DNA from: Pelagicoccus sp. SDUM812005 | GTDB taxonomy: Bacteria > Verrucomicrobiota > Verrucomicrobiia > Opitutales > Opitutaceae | Length of the DNA stretch: 64,000 nt | NCBI RefSeq assembly: GCF_031127875.1 | Contig: NZ_JARXIA010000008.1 | Span: 124,001 to 188,000 of the forward strand | Direction of reading: 5' to 3' | In this document: positions 53,528-61,983 of the stretch, piece by piece | Position numbering within the stretch: the first letter of the stretch is position 1 | Layout of the letters: every line of letters begins with the position of its first letter | Made by a program: the position numbers and the translations under genes | Notes under the pieces: generated by a model | Told to the model about the DNA's origin: nothing | What the model saw: only the letters and a program-made list of their open reading frames with translations | Databases searched by the model: none

Positions 53528-54250
53528 ATGCTCAAAGAGAACTATTTTAAGTCAACGCAGGTCCTGCTCGAGCGCGTGTACCTGCAAAACCAAGCCGAAA
53601 TCGAACGTCTCGCTCCCTTGATCGCCAAGTCCATCGCGGACGGCGGGGTGATCCATACCTTCGGAAGCGGACACTCGGAAATCATTGGCCGCGAGATGGT
53701 AGGCCGGGCCGGAGGACTGGTCTGCGTGAGCGCCATCTTGGACATGACCGGCGGTTTCATCGAAAACCTGGAAGGCTACGGACGCGAGCTGGCGGCCCGC
53801 TACGACCGCAACCACGGACTGCGGGAAGGCGAGTTCATCATCGTGATCTCCAACTCCGGAAAGAACTGCTCGCCCATCGAGGTGGCCGAGTACGCCAAGG
53901 AAAAGGGGCTCAAGGTCATCGCCCTCACCTCCGTCGGCATGGCCCAAAAGGTGCAAACCACCCACTCCGGCGGCAAAATGCTGCACGAGATCGCGGACTT
54001 CGTCTTCGACAACTGCGGCAGTTTCGGGGACGCCCTGGTGGAGCTGCACGAAAAAGGGAAGTTCGCCGGGCCCACCTCCACCTTGGCAGGCGCCCTGCTG
54101 ATTAATCTCCTGCAGATGGAAATCCTAGACGAACTCAACAAGCTCGGCGTGCCGGCCCCGCTCCTGCGCAGCCAAAATACGGACGGGGCCATGGAAGCCA
54201 ACCGGGAGCTCGCCCGCAGCTACAAGGGACGGCTGAGCAAGCCGCTTTGA
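53528..54250 (+). CDS. SIS-domain sugar isomerase-like protein (UPF0309 family)
   Basis: ATG at 53528 (MLKENYF) is preferred over one eight codons upstream; 240 residues. SIS-domain sugar-phosphate binding features IHTFGSGHSEIIGREMVGRAGG, VISNSGKNCSPIEVA and VIALTSV are visible. Related proteins bind phosphosugars, often beside amino-sugar genes, but no such neighbours occur here. Substrate unknown. Confidence 0.85.
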   Translation: MLKENYFKSTQVLLERVYLQNQAEIERLAPLIAKSIADGGVIHTFGSGHSEIIGREMVGRAGGLVCVSAILDMTGGFIENLEGYGRELAARYDRNHGLREGEFIIVISNSGKNCSPIEVAEYAKEKGLKVIALTSVGMAQKVQTTHSGGKMLHEIADFVFDNCGSFGDALVELHEKGKFAGPTSTLAGALLINLLQMEILDELNKLGVPAPLLRSQNTDGAMEANRELARSYKGRLSKPL

Positions 54251-54370
54251 CAGACCGAAGCTTTCCGATTGATTCATTTACGTGAACCGACGCAATCCGC
54301 GTCTATTGAGCATTGCGTTTCAGCTTCTATCTGCTGAATCCTACAGGCAAACCTCCGGCAAACCACTAGC

Positions 54371-54721
54371 ATGTTTCAGGTAACTTTCAGCGATCAGGCT
54401 CTCAAGGAGTTGGAAAAGCTTCCAACCATGAAGCAACTCGCCGTGATCGATCCGCTCAGCAACTTGACCGAGTACCAGCTCAACCATCCGGAAGAGCCGC
54501 TCGGTTCCTTCAAGCGCCAAGGCAAGACCACCTACCGGCTGCGCTCGGGCGAGCACCGCATCTACTTCCAGCGGGAGGGCGGCTCCTTGAAGACCATCTG
54601 TATCCTGCACAAAAATACGCTTACCGACTTCATCTACCGGACCAAGCTTCCCATTTCCGAGGAGCAGCTCGCCGAACAGCACTCCTCCTTCTGGAAATAC
54701 CTCGATACCCTTAAACACTAA
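54371..54721 (+). CDS. RelE/ParE-like protein without a visible antitoxin
   Basis: 116 residues; FQVTFSDQALKELEKLP and TTYRLRSGEHRIYFQREGG match the RelE/ParE toxin fold (basic strand with Arg-x-Arg-x-Gly-x-(Y/H)-R-(I/V)). No small antitoxin gene flanks it: 120 bases of non-coding sequence lie upstream, and pssA starts 12 bases downstream. A C-terminal extension (EEQLAEQHSSFWKYLDTLKH) is unlike typical toxins. It may be a domesticated RNA-binding relative. Confidence 0.65.
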   Translation: MFQVTFSDQALKELEKLPTMKQLAVIDPLSNLTEYQLNHPEEPLGSFKRQGKTTYRLRSGEHRIYFQREGGSLKTICILHKNTLTDFIYRTKLPISEEQLAEQHSSFWKYLDTLKH

Positions 54722-54733
54722 TCCCAGCACCTT

Positions 54734-55603
54734 TTGGACGAAGAGCCTGAACTCGAACCCAAGGAAATCGTCAAACTAGACGCCTCCCAAGCCTCCAAGA
54801 TCTACCTGCTCCCCAACCTTTTCACCGCGGGTAATCTATTCTTCGGCTTCCTTGCCATCAAAAATTGTATCCAAGCCCGCTACGGCATGATGGCCGGCGA
54901 CGATACCGGCAACCCCGACGCCCTCTTCCGCCAAGCCGTGCTCTTCATCCTCGGCGGCATGCTTTGCGATTCGCTGGACGGACGCGTGGCCCGGCTGGGC
55001 GGACGCGAGTCGCTCTTCGGCAAGGAGTTCGATTCCATCGCCGACATCGTGACCTTCGGCATGGCACCCGCCCTCATGGTGCTCTTCCTCATCCTCAATC
55101 CCGAGCAAAACGAGGAGTTCTTCACCAAGGCCGGCTTCTTCCTGGCCTTTATCTACCTGCTCTGCGCCGGAGTGCGCCTGGCCCGCTTCAACGTCATCAC
55201 CCACCCTGCGGTCAAGTCCCGCAAGCTCGAGGAAGCCGAGGGCGACTTCCTAGGCCTGCCCGTTCCGGCGGCCGCCGGCATGATCGCCACCATCGTCCTG
55301 GTCATGACCAAGCACGACGCCCTGCGCGACTACGCCCTAGGCCTCCCGGTGCTCATGCTGCTCATCTCGGTGCTGATGATCAGCAACGTGCGCTACCCCT
55401 CCTTCAAGAAGATCGACTGGAACACCCAGATCAAGTTCACCTCCTTCGTGGCGGTTCTAGTGGTCATCGGCCTCATCTACTTCTCCCGCGAATACGCCCT
55501 GGTGGTCATCTTCTTCAGCTACCTCTTCTACGGGATCGGGCGCCATGTTTTGCGCTTGAGACGGGCGGCTGGACGCAAATCCAAGGCCGCCAAACGGGTG
55601 TAA
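54734..55603 (+). CDS. pssA: CDP-diacylglycerol-serine O-phosphatidyltransferase
   Basis: Starts with TTG at 54734: a stop codon lies five codons upstream in frame and no nearby ATG exists. 289 residues, about seven membrane segments, with the CDP-alcohol phosphotransferase motif DGRVARLGGRESLFGKEFDS (D-G-x2-A-R-x8-G-x3-D) followed by IAD. It makes phosphatidylserine, precursor of phosphatidylethanolamine. No psd gene is adjacent; the preceding gene is a RelE-like protein. Confidence 0.93.
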   Translation: MDEEPELEPKEIVKLDASQASKIYLLPNLFTAGNLFFGFLAIKNCIQARYGMMAGDDTGNPDALFRQAVLFILGGMLCDSLDGRVARLGGRESLFGKEFDSIADIVTFGMAPALMVLFLILNPEQNEEFFTKAGFFLAFIYLLCAGVRLARFNVITHPAVKSRKLEEAEGDFLGLPVPAAAGMIATIVLVMTKHDALRDYALGLPVLMLLISVLMISNVRYPSFKKIDWNTQIKFTSFVAVLVVIGLIYFSREYALVVIFFSYLFYGIGRHVLRLRRAAGRKSKAAKRV

Positions 55604-55862
55604 ATCCTTTGCTAACAACTTGGGCAAAACCGACCAATAAGCTGGAGATATTCGTTTTTTTTTAACATGTCCTTTTCTGGAAACAATCTATCCCAGTAGG
55701 CTTGAACATTTTCGAACAGCCCTTACTCCTTAGTTTCCAAGCGTTTAAGTGTCTTATGGCCGATATTCACAGCCTATAAGAATACTAATGATTTATTTAA
55801 TTAATTAACTAACTATCCATTGGAATTGTCAGAAACTCCAAAAACTAGCTAACTCCTCCCCA
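55604..55862. other. AT-rich non-coding region upstream of dnaN
   Basis: 259 bases, clearly richer in A/T than the genes around it, with TTTATTTAATTAATTAACTAACTA near 55792-55815 shown here only as a composition feature of overlapping AATTA units. It holds one near-consensus DnaA box (ATATTCACA at about 55763). It must contain the dnaN promoter. No open frame or RNA gene was found. Confidence 0.4.
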
Positions 55863-57005
55863 ATGAAGTTCAAAATCCACCGTGACCATTTCAGCAACGG
55901 CCTCCAGCAAGTCCTCAACGTCGTTGGATCCAAGGCAACCATGCCCATCCTGAGCAACGTGCTCATCGAAGCTGAAGGCGACACGATTTCCCTCACCACC
56001 ACCAACCTCGACCTCGGCATCTGCGCTCGCATCAAGGCAACCGTCGAGGAGGAAGGTGCGGTAACCCTCCCCGTCAAGCGCCTCGCCACCATCGTTAAGG
56101 AGTTGCCTAACAGCGACGTAAGCGTGAAGGCCTCCCCCAACAATCAGGTCAAAATTGCCTCTGGCGGATCGAACTTCAAGATCATGGGCATCAGCCGCGA
56201 CGAATTCCCAGCCCTGCCGGAATTCAGCGACGACCGTTCCTTCACCATCGAGCAGAGCACCTTGGCCGGCATGATCAAGAGCGTGTCCTACGCTCAGTCC
56301 AGCGACGAAACCCGCTACATGCTCAACGGTGTATTCTTCAATTTCCTCGAGCCGGAAGAAGGCGCCTCCGGTCGCCTCAGCCTGGTTGCCACCGATGGCC
56401 GTCGCCTCGCCAAGACCGACCACGAGATGGAAGTCGGCGAAGGCATGTCCGGCAGCCTCATCCTGCCCGCCAAGACGGTATCCGAGCTCGTCCGCCTCCT
56501 CGACAAGGGCGAGAACCTCAAGATCGCTTTCAACGACCGCCGCGTCGCTTTCCAGATCCACACCAAGGACGACTCCAACGGATTCGTGGGCGACATCCAC
56601 CTCGTCTCCAAGGTGGTGGAAGGCAACTACCCGAACTATCAACAGGTTATTCCCAAGGAGACCCACCAGCGCATCAAGGTCGAGCGCGAGCTTTTCCTCC
56701 AGTCCATCCACCGCGCCGCTCTCGTCACCACCGACAAGTCCAACCAGGTCAAGATCCAGATCTCCAACAACCTCATGGAGCTCTCCGCCTCCAGCCCGGA
56801 CTTCGGCGAGTCTCACGAGTCCCTGGCCATCGACTACAGCGGCCCCGACCTGCAAGTCGCCTTCAACCCGCAGTTCCTCATGGATCCGCTGAAGGCCTTG
56901 ACCAAGGACGAGCTCTTCTTCGAGCTGAAGGACGAGGTCAGCCCTGGCGTCTTCAAGACCCTGGAAAGCTTCCTCTGCGTGATCATGCCGGTCCGCTTGA
57001 CCTAA
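55863..57005 (+). CDS. dnaN: DNA polymerase III sliding clamp (beta subunit)
   Basis: 380 residues, family length. Three clamp domains: [33 protein letters not shown] (domain 1), [18 protein letters not shown] and [12 protein letters not shown] (domain 2), and the C-terminal VIMPVRL (domain 3) that forms part of the peptide-binding groove. It tethers polymerases to DNA. No dnaA, recF or gyrB is adjacent, unlike the classical arrangement. Confidence 0.98.
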   Translation: MKFKIHRDHFSNGLQQVLNVVGSKATMPILSNVLIEAEGDTISLTTTNLDLGICARIKATVEEEGAVTLPVKRLATIVKELPNSDVSVKASPNNQVKIASGGSNFKIMGISRDEFPALPEFSDDRSFTIEQSTLAGMIKSVSYAQSSDETRYMLNGVFFNFLEPEEGASGRLSLVATDGRRLAKTDHEMEVGEGMSGSLILPAKTVSELVRLLDKGENLKIAFNDRRVAFQIHTKDDSNGFVGDIHLVSKVVEGNYPNYQQVIPKETHQRIKVERELFLQSIHRAALVTTDKSNQVKIQISNNLMELSASSPDFGESHESLAIDYSGPDLQVAFNPQFLMDPLKALTKDELFFELKDEVSPGVFKTLESFLCVIMPVRLT

Positions 57006-57027
57006 GAGGAAACGACACGAATTTAGC

Positions 57028-57063
57028 GAAAAGGCTCATCCCCAGCGGGTGGGCCTTTTTTTG
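57028..57063 (+). terminator. Rho-independent terminator of dnaN
   Basis: AAAAGGCTCATCC pairs, with two mismatches, with GGTGGGCCTTTT around a short loop and ends in a run of seven Ts, 23 bases beyond the dnaN stop. Confidence 0.85.
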
Positions 57064-57116
57064 TTTGTGCCCATAGGCATCCCGCTTCTACTACGTGCCC
57101 CAACTCGTTCGTAACC

Positions 57117-58004
57117 ATGCCGGAACACAGCTTATCCCCTCTTGCCGAGATCTTCGTCTACACCTGCGTAGGGCTTTCTATTTTGCTCGGCCTGCTGAAT
57201 ACGCGAGTGAACTCCCTCAAGGTTTCGGTGCTCAACCGCTGGGCTCGCTGGTTCGGCGTTTCCTTCGGAGCGGCCTTTCTGGTGTTCGATGCCGGTTGGC
57301 TCAACCGGCCCTTTTGGGTGATTGGCGCCATCTTCTTCCTTGGCTGGCTACTGGTCGAAACCGTCTATACCTGGCTGGCCATCAGCGCCCTGAGCAAGAG
57401 CACCATCTCGCTCTTCCCACGCTTTTCGGAGAACACCACCGGCGAAGAATGGCCGGCCCAGAAGAAGCTCATCGAGATCAAGGACTGGCTGAAAAGCAAA
57501 GGCTTCGTTCGCTCCAAGGCCCTGCTGGCGGACGTCGGCCACGGCATCAATATCCGCTCCACCGTTTTCCAGAGCGAAGACAACAAGACCCGTTTCCAGA
57601 TCCTCTTCGTTCCCCAGCACAACGGAGACATTGGCTTCTGCTTTTCCTTCGCTTCCGAAACGAAGGCCGGCGAGCGCTTCGTCACCGACAACCTCTACAT
57701 GCCCTATGGCGGGTTCTATCCGGACAAGTGGCAGATCGTGCGCAAGCCTTGGACCCGAGACGCGGCCAAGCTCTACAAGCTGCACCAGAAGCGCATTTCC
57801 AAGGCGGAGCTCGCCGAGTACGAAATCGACCCTATCGACGACCTGAACCAGCAGCAACGCGAGCTCGAGCAGATCAATCTCAAGCAGGGCTTCCTTTTCG
57901 AGCCGCAGTACCAAGAGGAGCACGGCCGCATCACATGGGAAGGACGCTACCGGGTTTGGAAAGAGGTCTGGCTGCTCAACTACTTCGGCATCTCCATGGT
58001 CTAA
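57117..58004 (+). CDS. Conserved-looking membrane protein of unknown function
   Basis: 295 residues. Three hydrophobic segments in the first third (about 10-28, 45-62 and 66-90), then a soluble domain of about 200 residues with charged and aromatic character (IWTVFQ-like repeats absent; TRFQILFVPQHNGDIGFCF near the centre). No catalytic motif known to me. It is bounded by the dnaN terminator on the left and converges on moaA at the right. Function not assigned. Confidence 0.65.
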   Translation: MPEHSLSPLAEIFVYTCVGLSILLGLLNTRVNSLKVSVLNRWARWFGVSFGAAFLVFDAGWLNRPFWVIGAIFFLGWLLVETVYTWLAISALSKSTISLFPRFSENTTGEEWPAQKKLIEIKDWLKSKGFVRSKALLADVGHGINIRSTVFQSEDNKTRFQILFVPQHNGDIGFCFSFASETKAGERFVTDNLYMPYGGFYPDKWQIVRKPWTRDAAKLYKLHQKRISKAELAEYEIDPIDDLNQQQRELEQINLKQGFLFEPQYQEEHGRITWEGRYRVWKEVWLLNYFGISMV

Positions 58005-58034
58005 GCCCCGCGGCGCGGATTCCGCGCTAGCGCT

Positions 58035-59048
58035 TCAACCGCCGATATAGGACATCTCGACCTTCTTGTCGCTCTTGAGGGGACGCCCTTTGCTGCGGTC
58101 TTCTGAATACTGGTCGTCGCGTCCGATCCAAAGTTTGGATACGATACGGGTGAATTCTTCTTGGCTTACTCCGGCTCGAATGTGCTGCTTCAAGTCCGTG
58201 CCAGCGCTGGCGAAAAGGCACGTGTAGAGCTTGCCCTCGGCGGAGAGGCGAGCTCGGTTGCAGTCTCCACAGAATGGATTTGTAATGGAAGTGATGATAC
58301 CGAACTCGCTGCCGGTGTCCTTGAAACGGTAACGCGACGCAACTTCCCCGCGGTAGCTCGGGTCGACCGCTTCAAACTCGTAGCGTTGAGCGATCGTTTC
58401 CAATATTTGCTTGGCCGAAACGACTTGGTCCATCTTCCAAGCATTGGTCTCCCCAACGTCCATAAACTCAATAAAGCGCAGCGTAATGCGACGCTCGCGA
58501 AAGTAGGAAACCATGGGAAGGATATCGATGTCGTTCACCCCTAGCTTCGCCACCATGTTTACTTTGGTGGGCAAGCCCGCATTCTCTGCGGCGTCGATTC
58601 CGCGAAGCACGGCTTCGGGCGAAGAACGCCCGCCGCTCATGATGGAGAACCGTTCTGTATCCAAACTGTCGAGACTGATGTTGATTCGCTTGAGGCCGGC
58701 ATCCTTTAGCTTTTGGGCATAGCGAGGCAAGAGGGAAGCATTGGTGGTAAGCGAAATGTCTTCGATGCCCGTACTCGATTTCAGATCGGAAATGAGGGCG
58801 GTGAGATCGGGGCGCAGCAGAGGTTCGCCTCCCGTTAGCCGGATCTTTTGCACGCCCAGCTGAGCGAAGCTCTTGGCGGCGAACACGATTTCCTCGTTGC
58901 TGAGCACCGCATGCTTGGGGAGAAATGCGTAGTCGGGGCCGAAGATTTCCTTGGGCATGCAGTAGGAACAACGAAAATTGCACTGATCCGTGACCGAGAT
59001 CCTCAGGTCTCGCAAAGGGCGATTTAGTTTGTCCGCTACGCTTTTCAT
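58035..59048 (-). CDS. moaA: GTP 3',8-cyclase MoaA (molybdenum cofactor synthesis)
   Basis: 337 residues. Radical-SAM cluster motif CNFRCSYCMP near the N-terminus, substrate-side cluster FCGDCNRARLS ... YTCLF, and the C-terminal Gly-Gly (YIGG) needed for activation. It makes the first molybdopterin intermediate from GTP. No other moa genes lie beside it. Confidence 0.96.
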   Translation of the reverse strand: MKSVADKLNRPLRDLRISVTDQCNFRCSYCMPKEIFGPDYAFLPKHAVLSNEEIVFAAKSFAQLGVQKIRLTGGEPLLRPDLTALISDLKSSTGIEDISLTTNASLLPRYAQKLKDAGLKRINISLDSLDTERFSIMSGGRSSPEAVLRGIDAAENAGLPTKVNMVAKLGVNDIDILPMVSYFRERRITLRFIEFMDVGETNAWKMDQVVSAKQILETIAQRYEFEAVDPSYRGEVASRYRFKDTGSEFGIITSITNPFCGDCNRARLSAEGKLYTCLFASAGTDLKQHIRAGVSQEEFTRIVSKLWIGRDDQYSEDRSKGRPLKSDKKVEMSYIGG

Positions 59049-59104
59049 CCTTCAGGCAAGTAAGGAGTAAGGCTTTGAATAGGTAAATATGAAAAGAACC
59101 TACC

Positions 59105-60349
59105 CTATTTCATTAGCTCTCGGCGGAGTATGTCCATGGCTGCGTTGAAGGCGCGTCGCTTTTGGGCGACGCGTGGACCGCGAAAGCTAAACCGCTGGGC
59201 GTAGGCTCCGACTGGGGAATGCAGACCGATGTAGACTGTACCGACCGGATCCTTCTCCGTTCCGCCGCCCGGTCCGATATATCCGGTAACGCTAATCGCG
59301 TAATCGGACTCGAGCCGTTCCGCGACTCCGGTAGCCATGGCGATCGCTACTTCCTCGCTCACGGCTGTATGCTGTTGTATCAGTTCTACGGGGACGCTAA
59401 TCAGATCTTCCTTCGCACCCGAGCTGTAGGTCGCCAAGCCACCTACGAAATACTCCGAGGATCCGGGGATGTTTGTGATTTCGTTGGAAATGAATCCGCC
59501 CGTGCAGCTTTCCACGATCGCGAGTCTAAGCTTCTTGCGTCGTAGAATCTTGGATACGATATCGACAAGCGTGTCGTTTCCGATAGTGAGGAAGTTCTCG
59601 CCCAACAGTTCTTTGCATTCCTCCGCCAGTTCGGCGAGCCGGTCGTAGGGGTTGACCTGGTTGGGAAAGCTCATGCGAAAGTCTACCATGCCGGGGTGGG
59701 CGCAGTACGCGAGCTCCAGGCCATCCTCGCGCTGGGCGATTGGTTGCAGCAAGGTTTCCAGATTCGATTCCCCGATTCCTGTAGTGCGAATTTGGATATA
59801 GTTTTCGCTATCTTGAACGAGGCCTTTTTCTTGCAGGCGTGGAAGGACCTGATCCTTGAACATAGGCTGCAGTTCATGCGGCGGACCGGGAAGCATGACG
59901 AGTAGCTTGCCGTTTTTCTCTAGCCAGAGACCAGGCGCTGTACCGTTGGGATTGTGGAGGACCTCCGCATTCTCGAAGTGGAAGGCTTGCTTGCGGTTGT
60001 TCTCGTTCAAGGGGAGGCCGAGCGCCTTGAATCGATCCTCGATGGCTTGCATCACAGTGGGGTCGTAGACGAGCTTCTCGCCCAAGCATTCACCGATCAC
60101 TTCCTTGGTGCGGTCGTCAACGGTCGGCCCCAGCCCTCCGGTGGTGATAAGAACATCCGCCTTCGTCCAGTAGTCCACGAAGTAGCTTTCGATGTCCTCT
60201 GGTGCGTCTGAGATAGTCACGTTCGCGTGCAAGGGAGTGCCCACTTGCCTGAGTTGGTCGCCAATGTAGGTGAGGTGCCCGTTGGGAGTGAGCCCGAGGA
60301 GGAGCTCTTCGCCTAGGGTGAGGAGGATGATCTTTGGTTTGCTTGGCAT
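59105..60349 (-). CDS. cinA: CinA family protein (COG1058 domain plus nicotinamide-nucleotide amidase)
   Basis: ATG at 60349 (MPSKPKI) preferred over one 9 codons upstream. 414 residues: N-terminal COG1058/molybdopterin-binding-like domain (TTGGLGPTVDDRTKEV, MLPGPPHELQPMF) and C-terminal PncC domain (VESCTGGFISNEITNIPGSS, SVTGYIGPGG). Such two-domain CinA proteins act in pyridine nucleotide recycling and are associated with competence in some bacteria. Divergent from uvrC. Confidence 0.94.
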   Translation of the reverse strand: MPSKPKIILLTLGEELLLGLTPNGHLTYIGDQLRQVGTPLHANVTISDAPEDIESYFVDYWTKADVLITTGGLGPTVDDRTKEVIGECLGEKLVYDPTVMQAIEDRFKALGLPLNENNRKQAFHFENAEVLHNPNGTAPGLWLEKNGKLLVMLPGPPHELQPMFKDQVLPRLQEKGLVQDSENYIQIRTTGIGESNLETLLQPIAQREDGLELAYCAHPGMVDFRMSFPNQVNPYDRLAELAEECKELLGENFLTIGNDTLVDIVSKILRRKKLRLAIVESCTGGFISNEITNIPGSSEYFVGGLATYSSGAKEDLISVPVELIQQHTAVSEEVAIAMATGVAERLESDYAISVTGYIGPGGGTEKDPVGTVYIGLHSPVGAYAQRFSFRGPRVAQKRRAFNAAMDILRRELMK

Positions 60350-60467
60350 CTGTGCTTCAACGTTTGAATGGCGCATCGGATTGGCGTCCGGTGCGAAAGT
60401 CTTGCGACTTCGGCTACTTTTATGACTGTAGCGAAACTCGCGCGAGTTTCCCTTGGATCAAACAAAA

Positions 60468-61946
60468 ATGCCCGACCCGAATTCCAGTGACTTAAAAGAG
60501 AAGGTCCGTCGCCTGCCGGATAAACCAGGAGTCTACCTGATGAAAGACCGTTTGGGCTCGGTCATCTACGTGGGCAAAGCGAAGAACTTGAAGAAGCGGG
60601 TGTCCTCCTACTTCCAGGCTTCCAAGAAGTTTACCCACCAGCCTAAGATCCGGGCTCTGGTGCAGATGATTCGCGATTTTGAGTACATCGAGGTGAAGTC
60701 GGAACCAGAGGCGCTGCTTTTGGAAGGAAAGCTCATCAAGAAGTGGAAGCCGAAGTACAACACTGACTTCGTCGACGACAAGCGCTTCCTGCTGGTTCGG
60801 GTCGACGTGACTCGGGAATTGCCGCGCTTCGCCCTCGCCCGTTTCAAGAAAGAAGACGGGGCCCGTTACTTCGGACCTTTCGTGCACGCGAACCACATTC
60901 GCAAGACCCTTACGGAAATGAGGCGTCGTTTCGGAATCCTGCTAGGCGACGCCGCTCCGAAGCGCCAGGACGACGGGAGCTTTCGCTTGTACGACGATGT
61001 TCGTTCGGAGATCTACGGTCATGAAAATCTGGTCACAGTGGAAGAGTACCAGGAGCGTGTAGAGGAGGCCTGCGAGTTTCTCCAAGGCAAATCGCGCGAA
61101 TGGCTCGACGAGCTGAAAATCGAGATGGCTAAGGAAGCCGCGGAGCGAAACTACGAGAAGGCGGCTGCTTTGCGCGACATCGTATTCGCTCTGGAAGCGT
61201 CCCTTAAGAAAACGCGCAAGTTCGAACGGGATCTACCGGCAAGGGAAACGGAAACCGAAACCTTGTCCTTGCTGCAAAAGGAACTTTCGATGACGAAGCC
61301 GCCGCAGACGATCGAGTGTTTCGATATCTCCCACATTTCCGGAACCTTTGTAGTTGCTTCCATGGTACAGTTTGTCGGTGGGAAGCCGAACAAGGCTGGC
61401 TACCGTCGCTTCAAGATAAAGAGCTTCGAAGGGAACGATGACTTTCGCTCGATGGAGGAAGTTGTTGGTCGACGCTATCGTCGTTTGCATAAGGAGGGTA
61501 AGCCGTTTCCCGACCTGGTCGTGATAGACGGGGGCATGGGGCAAGTCGGGGCAGCCATCAAGTCGTTCTTATTGCAGGATCTGGAACCGCCGGAAGTAAT
61601 CGGATTGGCGAAGAAGCACGAGACGATTATCTTCCCCGACGAACGCCCTCCCCTGCGTTTGCCCTTGAAGCATGCGGGCTTACAGTTGTTGCAACGGTGC
61701 CGCGACGAGGCTCACCGCTTCGCTAATACCTTCAATGCGGACTTAAGGAGCAAACGTATCCGAGAAAGCATACTGGACGACTTCAGCGGTTTGGGTCCTA
61801 AAAAGAAGAATGCCTTGCTCGACGAATTTGGGAGCATCGATCGCCTGAAGTCGGCCTCCTTAACCGAGTTGCGTTCAGTGGATGGAATCGGCTTGGAAAC
61901 GGCGACTCGCCTGAAAGCCTTCCTCGACGAACATTACAAGAAGTAA
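60468..61946 (+). CDS. uvrC: Excinuclease ABC subunit C lacking the iron-sulfur cysteines
   Basis: ATG at 60468 (MPDPNSS) is preferred over the TTG at 60453; 492 residues, short beside the about 600 of E. coli UvrC. GIY-YIG nuclease (GVYLMKD ... VIYVGKAKNLKKRV), UVR helix pair (EMAKEAAERNYEKAAALRD), RNase H-like endonuclease (ECFDISHISG, VIDGGMGQV, CRDEAHRFAN) and C-terminal helix-hairpin-helix (FSGLGPKKKNALL, VDGIGLETATRL) are all visible. The cluster-binding cysteines normally between the GIY-YIG and UVR parts are absent. It incises both sides of DNA lesions with UvrA and UvrB. Confidence 0.93.
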   Translation: MPDPNSSDLKEKVRRLPDKPGVYLMKDRLGSVIYVGKAKNLKKRVSSYFQASKKFTHQPKIRALVQMIRDFEYIEVKSEPEALLLEGKLIKKWKPKYNTDFVDDKRFLLVRVDVTRELPRFALARFKKEDGARYFGPFVHANHIRKTLTEMRRRFGILLGDAAPKRQDDGSFRLYDDVRSEIYGHENLVTVEEYQERVEEACEFLQGKSREWLDELKIEMAKEAAERNYEKAAALRDIVFALEASLKKTRKFERDLPARETETETLSLLQKELSMTKPPQTIECFDISHISGTFVVASMVQFVGGKPNKAGYRRFKIKSFEGNDDFRSMEEVVGRRYRRLHKEGKPFPDLVVIDGGMGQVGAAIKSFLLQDLEPPEVIGLAKKHETIIFPDERPPLRLPLKHAGLQLLQRCRDEAHRFANTFNADLRSKRIRESILDDFSGLGPKKKNALLDEFGSIDRLKSASLTELRSVDGIGLETATRLKAFLDEHYKK

Positions 61947-61947
61947 A

Positions 61948-61975
61948 AAAGCCTCTCCTTTGAGGGAGAGGCTTT
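61948..61975. terminator. Bidirectional terminator between uvrC and gltB
   Basis: Perfect 11-bp stem AAAGCCTCTCC/GGAGAGGCTTT with a 6-base loop, located between convergent stops; A/T runs on both sides provide T-tracts for either strand. Confidence 0.85.
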
Positions 61976-61983
61976 GTGTTTAA

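Noticed and set aside
55604-55862. AT-rich region before dnaN considered as replication origin
   Set aside because: Only one near-consensus DnaA box is visible and no dnaA, gyrB or parAB genes are near; a promoter region is sufficient explanation.
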